From: Clostridia bacterium
Lineage (GTDB): Bacteria > Bacillota > Clostridia > Oscillospirales > CAG-272
Assembly (NCBI GenBank): GCA_017386965.1
Contig: JAFOGE010000098.1
Coordinates: 1 to 11,038, forward strand
DNA: 11,038 nucleotides
Direction: 5' to 3'
Part shown: positions 7,456-11,038 of the stretch, piece by piece
Numbering within the stretch: position 1 is the first letter of the stretch
Layout of the letters: the number at the start of each line of letters is the position of its first letter
Notes under the pieces: model-generated
Told to the model about the DNA's origin: nothing
Database searches by the model: none
Seen by the model: only the letters and a program-made list of their open reading frames with translations
Made by a program: the position numbers and the translations under genes

Positions 7456-7555
7456 TAGGTTTCCCTAAAATAATATGGTAGAAATGCGTAATTTTGCGCT
7501 TTTCTTTTGCAAAAACACATCCATAGAATGCGTTGTAAAGTGGAAAAGAGGCAAT

Positions 7556-8293
7556 TTAGTCCGGGAGAATGGGCATTGGGGAAAAGTGCAAGAAGTCGGC
7601 AGACGTCAGGACCAGCTCCAATCCCTCATGCTCCGTCATGCGCGGAGGATAATAAGCACCGTGGATGTGTCCAAAATAGCATGTCTTGACCCGATATTCT
7701 CGCAGTGTATCCAGAATTTCCTGACAGACAAAGCCATTCCAAACAGGCGGAAAATGCAGAAAGACCAAAATCGGAAGGGATTTTCCGAGCGCTTCCTGCT
7801 CCTTTTGAAGCTTTACAGCCTCGTCCAGACTCAAACGCAAGCGGATTACCTCGCGGTCAACAATGCGGGAATAATCCACCTCGCCAACGGTATTTTGTTG
7901 GCTTTCCTCCAAAAACCACCCGCGCGTTCCACAGACGATAAAATCCTCAAGCGCGTAGGCGTTGTTGTAGAGAAAGCGAATGGAGTGCATCTCATTTTGC
8001 TCTAAAAAAGCATTCATTTTGGAAAGCGTGGACCACCAAAAGTCATGATTGCCTTTTCCGATCAGTTTCTTGCCTGGGAGGGATTCCAAGAAACGAAAAT
8101 CCTCCAAGGCATCCTCAAGCTTGAGCGCCCAAGAGATGTCACCGGGAACGATCACGGTATCCTCCTCTGTGACAACGGCATTCCAATTTTTGCGAATTTT
8201 TTCCATATAATCGGTCCATCTGGCTCCAAAAACGGCCATGGATTTGCTGCCGTCGGACGAAAGATGAAGATCGGCCATGACGTAAAGCGACAT
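7556..8293 (-). CDS. Calcineurin-like metallophosphoesterase
   Basis: This 245-residue cytosolic enzyme should use a two-metal centre to hydrolyse a phosphoester of unknown identity. All five hallmark motifs of the superfamily are present: DLH (D8, H10), GD (D52), GNHD (81-84), a lone histidine in VFLHFPP (H180) and GHIHG (208-212, with H209 and H211). The pattern GNHDFWW and the strand order resemble predicted phosphohydrolases of the COG1768 type, from memory. No signal peptide or transmembrane helix is visible. GAAAGGAG seven bases before the ATG at 8293 supports the start. It is divergent from the small Cys protein gene and lies 179 bases upstream of tig on the same strand. The natural substrate cannot be read from the sequence; nucleotides, cyclic nucleotides or cell-wall phosphoesters are all possible. 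Confidence 0.93.
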   Translation of the reverse strand: MSLYVMADLHLSSDGSKSMAVFGARWTDYMEKIRKNWNAVVTEEDTVIVPGDISWALKLEDALEDFRFLESLPGKKLIGKGNHDFWWSTLSKMNAFLEQNEMHSIRFLYNNAYALEDFIVCGTRGWFLEESQQNTVGEVDYSRIVDREVIRLRLSLDEAVKLQKEQEALGKSLPILVFLHFPPVWNGFVCQEILDTLREYRVKTCYFGHIHGAYYPPRMTEHEGLELVLTSADFLHFSPMPILPD

Positions 8294-8316
8294 TTCAATA
8301 CTCCTTTCTCTATAAG

Positions 8317-8346
8317 GTATAAAAGCGGACGGGAAGGGTCATACTA
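8317..8346 (+). promoter_or_regulatory. Candidate sigma-G (forespore) promoter for the DUF1540-type gene
   Basis: GTATA (8317-8321), an 18-base spacer and CATACTA (8340-8346) match the published Bacillus subtilis sigma-G pattern (GHATR, 18 bases, CATnhTA) at every constrained position. It lies on the correct strand, with a predicted start near 8353 and a leader of about 67 bases. Sigma-F recognises a related sequence, but here the spacing would be one base short and one position would mismatch. No good sigma-A promoter is seen in the same gap. The short pattern could arise by chance. Confidence 0.55.
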
Positions 8347-8380
8347 AAGCATGCGAAAGCATTGTCTTTCTCAAATAAAC

Positions 8381-8400
8381 TACGGGAGCCTTTTCCCGTA
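8381..8400 (+). other. Leader stem-loop before the DUF1540-type gene
   Basis: TACGGGA and TCCCGTA (8381-8387 and 8394-8400) form a perfect 7-bp stem that a G-U pair can extend, leaving a CCTT loop. It ends 7 bases before the AAGGAG ribosome binding site (8408-8413). A smaller ATGC-GAAA-GCAT hairpin sits at 8351-8362, near the predicted RNA 5' end. The elements may stabilise the message or modulate translation. This is inference. Confidence 0.45.
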
Positions 8401-8419
8401 TGATGACAAGGAGCAGAAC

Positions 8420-8611
8420 ATGGAAGAAAAGAAGAATTGTGAAAACGGATGCGGCTGCAAGCATATCAAGGGGATCAAGTGCAACGTACAGAACTGCTAT
8501 TATCACGATTGTGACACCTATTGCACGGCAAACGAGATCGCAGTCGGCCCTCGCAGCGCGGATAGTAGCAGCGAGACCCTTTGCGCAACCTTTAAGCCGA
8601 AGGAGCAGTAA
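8420..8611 (+). CDS. Small Cys-rich protein, DUF1540 type
   Basis: This 63-residue protein has eight cysteines (C7, C11, C13, C21, C26, C31, C35, C55) and two histidines (H14, H29). The segment IKCNVQNCYYHDCDTYCTANEIAVG-type (residues 19-43) followed by SSETLCATF (50-58) matches the DUF1540 pattern found in many Clostridia and Bacilli as I remember it. The family has no established biochemical role; the Cys/His arrangement suggests a small zinc- or metal-binding fold (inference). A longer frame runs upstream to an ATG at 8351. I chose the ATG at 8420 because AAGGAG lies six bases before it and the upstream extension crosses the predicted transcription start and leader hairpins. The gene is monocistronic, with its own terminator. 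The candidate forespore promoter suggests late expression during sporulation. Confidence 0.92.
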   Translation: MEEKKNCENGCGCKHIKGIKCNVQNCYYHDCDTYCTANEIAVGPRSADSSSETLCATFKPKEQ

Positions 8612-8637
8612 TTCTCCCTGAAGCGGGCTTGTAAAGG

Positions 8638-8679
8638 CGTTGCCATGTCTGAGTCGGCATGGCAACGTTTTTATTTTTA
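8638..8679 (+). terminator. Intrinsic terminator of the DUF1540-type gene
   Basis: CGTTGCCATG (8638-8647) and CATGGCAACG (8658-8667) form a perfect 10-bp stem around a 10-base loop, followed by TTTTTATTTTTAT. This is a strong Rho-independent terminator on the + strand. On the - strand the stem is followed only by CCTTTAC, so it would act weakly for the convergent thrC transcript, whose stop codon is immediately adjacent. Confidence 0.92.
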
Positions 8680-10161
8680 TCAATCGATGAAGTGCAGGAT
8701 CGAGTTCTTCATCTCATCTCGGTCGATCACCTCGGTAAAGCGAACTGCTCTGGATTCCAAGCCTGCCAAAGGATAGGGAATCTCGGTAGAAGTATAGGAG
8801 GAAAGTTCATCCAAAGCTCCGAGATCGGAGGAGGGATCGTTTCCGGAAACTGCCTTGTAAACGTTGTTTGCAAACTTATATGGGCTTGCCGTGGAAGCAA
8901 TGACCATAGGACGGTCATCACCGCTTTCGCTAACGTATTGCTCGGCTGCCGAGATTGCCACCGCAGTATGCGTATCTGCAAGGTATCCGTACTCGCGGTA
9001 GGTCTTTTGAATCGTAGCAGCAGTGGTTTGCTCGTTTGCAAAGTATCCCTTGAAATCCTTCTGAATCTTGGCAAGGATCTCAGGATCAACGGTGTAGGCG
9101 CCCGTCTTCTTCAGGGATTCCATGTATTCTGCCGTCTTATCGCTTCCTGCAACAAAATAGAGCAGACGCTCCAGATTGCTGGAAATGAGAATGTCCATAG
9201 AGGGGGACATCGTTAAATAGAAGTCGCGGTTTCGGTCATAGGTACCGGTTTCAAGGAAATCGGTAAGAATGTTGTTCGAGTTGGATGCGCAGATCAAGCG
9301 GCCGATCGGCAATCCCATCTGTTTTGCAAGATAAGCGGCAAAAATGTTTCCAAAGTTTCCGGTGGGAACGCAAACGTTAAAGGTGTCGCCGAGCTTGCAC
9401 GTGCCATTAAGAAGCAGATCACAGTAGGCAGATACATAGTAAACGATCTGCGGTGCAAGCCGTCCCCAGTTGATAGAGTTGGCGCTGGAGAAGAAGTATC
9501 CCTTTTCATTGAGCGTCTTCTCCATTTCCTTGTCGCCAAAGATCACCTTTACGCCATTCTGCGCATCATCAAAGTTGCCGCGAATGGAGGTAATGTTCAC
9601 GTTCGAGCCGGTCTGTGTAGCCATCTGCAGCTTCTGTACCTTGCTGACTCCGTCCACTGGATAGAAGACCATAATCTTGATGCCGTCGATATCCTTATAT
9701 CCTTCCAGAGCAGCCTTTCCGGTATCGCCGGACGTTGCAACCAGGATCAAGGCAGTGCGCTGCTCACCTGTTTTTACGAGCGCACGGGAGAGCAGTCGGG
9801 GCATGATCTGAAGAGCCATGTCCTTAAAGGCCGCCGTAGGACCGTGCCAAAGCTCCAGAGCGGAAAACGGACCGTGAATGGGAACTAAGGGCGCAGCTCC
9901 GCCGACAAAGGAGGCTTCGGAGTAGGCCTTTTCACAATCGGAAAGCAACTCCTCATAGGTGTAGTCGCCAAGGAACTTAGAAAGAATCTTTGCCGCGCGA
10001 ACCGGATAGGAATCCTTGCAAAGCGATTGGATCTCTTCGCATGTCAGACAAGGAATGGTTTCCGGAACGAAAAGACCTCCGTCCGATGCCAGCCCTTGTT
10101 TAATAACCTCGGCGGCAGATTTGTTGGCTTGCTCGTTGCTTCTTGTGCTTTTGAATAACAT
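8680..10161 (-). CDS. thrC: Threonine synthase
   Basis: Threonine synthase converts O-phospho-L-homoserine and water to L-threonine and phosphate, the last step of threonine synthesis, using pyridoxal phosphate. The protein has 493 residues, the length of the long ThrC class. It has the N-terminal family pattern (STRSNEQANKSAAEVIKQGL, then DGGLFVP), HGPTAAFKDMA with the PLP-binding lysine K113, and SGDTGKA (144-150). PTGNFGN (266-272) belongs to the cofactor phosphate-binding site, and CASNSNNILTDFLETG follows. The ATG at 10161 is preceded by AAGGAAGGA ending seven bases upstream. The open frame extends further, to 10341, but that stretch overlaps the dipeptidase and does not look like the family. 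The gene sits 35 bases after the dipeptidase with no clear promoter between, so it is probably co-transcribed. No hom or thrB gene is in the window. Confidence 0.97.
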   Translation of the reverse strand: MLFKSTRSNEQANKSAAEVIKQGLASDGGLFVPETIPCLTCEEIQSLCKDSYPVRAAKILSKFLGDYTYEELLSDCEKAYSEASFVGGAAPLVPIHGPFSALELWHGPTAAFKDMALQIMPRLLSRALVKTGEQRTALILVATSGDTGKAALEGYKDIDGIKIMVFYPVDGVSKVQKLQMATQTGSNVNITSIRGNFDDAQNGVKVIFGDKEMEKTLNEKGYFFSSANSINWGRLAPQIVYYVSAYCDLLLNGTCKLGDTFNVCVPTGNFGNIFAAYLAKQMGLPIGRLICASNSNNILTDFLETGTYDRNRDFYLTMSPSMDILISSNLERLLYFVAGSDKTAEYMESLKKTGAYTVDPEILAKIQKDFKGYFANEQTTAATIQKTYREYGYLADTHTAVAISAAEQYVSESGDDRPMVIASTASPYKFANNVYKAVSGNDPSSDLGALDELSSYTSTEIPYPLAGLESRAVRFTEVIDRDEMKNSILHFID

Positions 10162-10196
10162 GGTTTTATCCTTCCTTATTGGGTTTCGGTCTATTC

Positions 10197-11038
10197 TTAT
10201 TGAAGATGCTTTTGAGCAAAGGCATAGGCGTTCTCGAAAAAGATCGCGCGCACCAGCTGCTCGGAATAATTGTGTGAAAGCATCTGTTCGGCCAGAGCGG
10301 GAAGTGCCGAAAGATCCGGAAGATCCTTTGGCAGATCGCACCCGTCCATATCACCGCCGAGTGCAAGCGATTGCTCCGCCCCCAGCGTTAGAAAATGGTC
10401 AATGTGTTCAAAGACGCTCGCGGCGGTCGCAGAAGCATCCTTTTTTAAGAACCCGGTATAGAAATTCAAGCCGATCAAGCCTCCAAGGCGGAGCAGCTCG
10501 CGGATCTGTCCGTCGCGGAGATTCCGCGATACGGGGCAAATGGTATAGGCGTTGGAGTGAGAAGCGATCACGGGAGAATGCAGCTCCTCGGCTATGGAAA
10601 GGATCTCCTTGGCGGATTCTACAGAGGCATGGGAAAGATCGGGGATCATTCCGAGCGAGATCGCACGGGACAGAGCTTGCCTTCCGAAGGGGGTCAATCC
10701 CTCCTGCGTGTTATGCGCTCCACCGATGCAGGTGACCCCTGCCCAGAGTGGCGTCAGAATGCGGATGCCGGCCTCGTAGAGCTGCTCTACACGGGAAAGA
10801 TCTCCTCCGAGTATGCGAGCATCCTCAAGGGACAAGAGCAGGGAAGGCTTCCCGCTCCGTTCGGGACAGAACGTGGTCAAATGCGCCCTTTCGTTCAGGA
10901 TCGCGGGATCGTTTTGGAGGTTCTTGAGCATGCTCCAAAAGCTGCTCCAGCCCTCATCGTCCGTCAAACGTCGGTCGATCCAAAGCGCCATGACTTGAAT
11001 GTACTGCGCAAAGCCTTCGGATTTTTCCAAGGACACGG
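10197..11038 (-). CDS. Membrane-dipeptidase family (M19) peptidase, 5'-truncated
   Basis: This is the C-terminal 280 or so residues of a zinc dipeptidase of the renal dipeptidase family, which hydrolyses dipeptides, including some with a D-residue. The first HxD zinc motif lies beyond the window edge. Visible zinc ligands, counting from the GTG codon at 11036: a glutamate in LLSLEDA (E71), H136 in DLSHAS, H160 in ASHSNA and the aspartate of GGDMDG (D229). SRNLRD (170-175) follows the second histidine as in the family. The GTG at 11036 is not taken as the start, because SLEKSEGFAQYIQVMALW corresponds to an internal stretch of M19 enzymes. The gene therefore continues to the right. The visible part shows no membrane segment, suggesting a cytosolic bacterial form. 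It precedes thrC on the same strand, and peptide recycling or amino-acid supply is a plausible shared theme. Confidence 0.95.
   Translation of the reverse strand, partial: VSLEKSEGFAQYIQVMALWIDRRLTDDEGWSSFWSMLKNLQNDPAILNERAHLTTFCPERSGKPSLLLSLEDARILGGDLSRVEQLYEAGIRILTPLWAGVTCIGGAHNTQEGLTPFGRQALSRAISLGMIPDLSHASVESAKEILSIAEELHSPVIASHSNAYTICPVSRNLRDGQIRELLRLGGLIGLNFYTGFLKKDASATAASVFEHIDHFLTLGAEQSLALGGDMDGCDLPKDLPDLSALPALAEQMLSHNYSEQLVRAIFFENAYAFAQKHLQ

Noticed and set aside
7462..7555. Possible terminator or small gene between the phosphoesterase and tig
   Set aside because: Only a weak TTTTGC/GCAAAA pairing is present, with no U-tract on the - strand. The + strand frames here have no ribosome binding site and run into sequence antisense to the phosphoesterase.
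8339..8683. A - strand open frame of 114 codons with a hydrophobic, membrane-like stretch
   Set aside because: It is antisense to the DUF1540-type gene and spans the + strand terminator. The hydrophobicity comes from reading the complement of Cys- and Asp-rich codons, and no ribosome binding site precedes it.
10162..10341. A 60-codon N-terminal extension of thrC
   Set aside because: It overlaps the dipeptidase gene in another frame, lacks similarity to threonine synthase, and the ATG at 10161 has a good ribosome binding site.

Overview
The window looks like a chromosomal core region of a Gram-positive, probably spore-forming member of the Clostridia (Bacillota). Reasons: a PolC-type replicative polymerase, a tig-clpP-clpX cluster, a DUF1540-type small Cys protein, AAGGAG/GGAGG-type ribosome binding sites, and one promoter-like site matching the forespore sigma-G consensus. 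The base composition is moderate, near 50% GC by eye, with AT-rich intergenic gaps. I cannot place it below class level. There is no sign of phage, transposon, CRISPR, tRNA or rRNA, and no gene-free stretch exceeds about 180 bases.

Layout on the + strand: the 3' two-thirds of polC (1-2949, cut by the window edge) ends at an intrinsic terminator. It is followed by a Cys-rich 284-residue protein of unassigned function (3103-3957). This gene converges on clpX, and an 18-bp perfect hairpin lies between them.

Layout on the - strand, read right to left: a metallophosphoesterase (8293-7556), then tig (7376-6096) behind a near-consensus sigma-A promoter, clpP (6022-5411) and clpX (5380-4016). Trigger factor folds nascent chains at the ribosome. 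ClpX unfolds proteins and feeds them to the ClpP chamber. The three genes form a classic protein quality-control operon, with a stem-loop between tig and clpP and a strong terminator after clpX. No CtsR or CIRCE operator is visible.

A small + strand gene (8420-8611) encodes a 63-residue DUF1540-type protein. It is divergent from the phosphoesterase, has a leader with two small hairpins and a candidate sigma-G promoter, and ends at a strong terminator. Beyond it, on the - strand, an M19 dipeptidase (5' end outside the window) and threonine synthase (thrC) are 35 bp apart and probably co-transcribed.

Most of the window is ordinary housekeeping content. The parts that deserve a second look are the two cysteine-rich proteins (one with six consecutive Cys), the possible forespore promoter, an atypical charged insert in ClpX, and a variant C-terminal clamp-binding motif in PolC. 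I did not find a convincing new multi-gene system.
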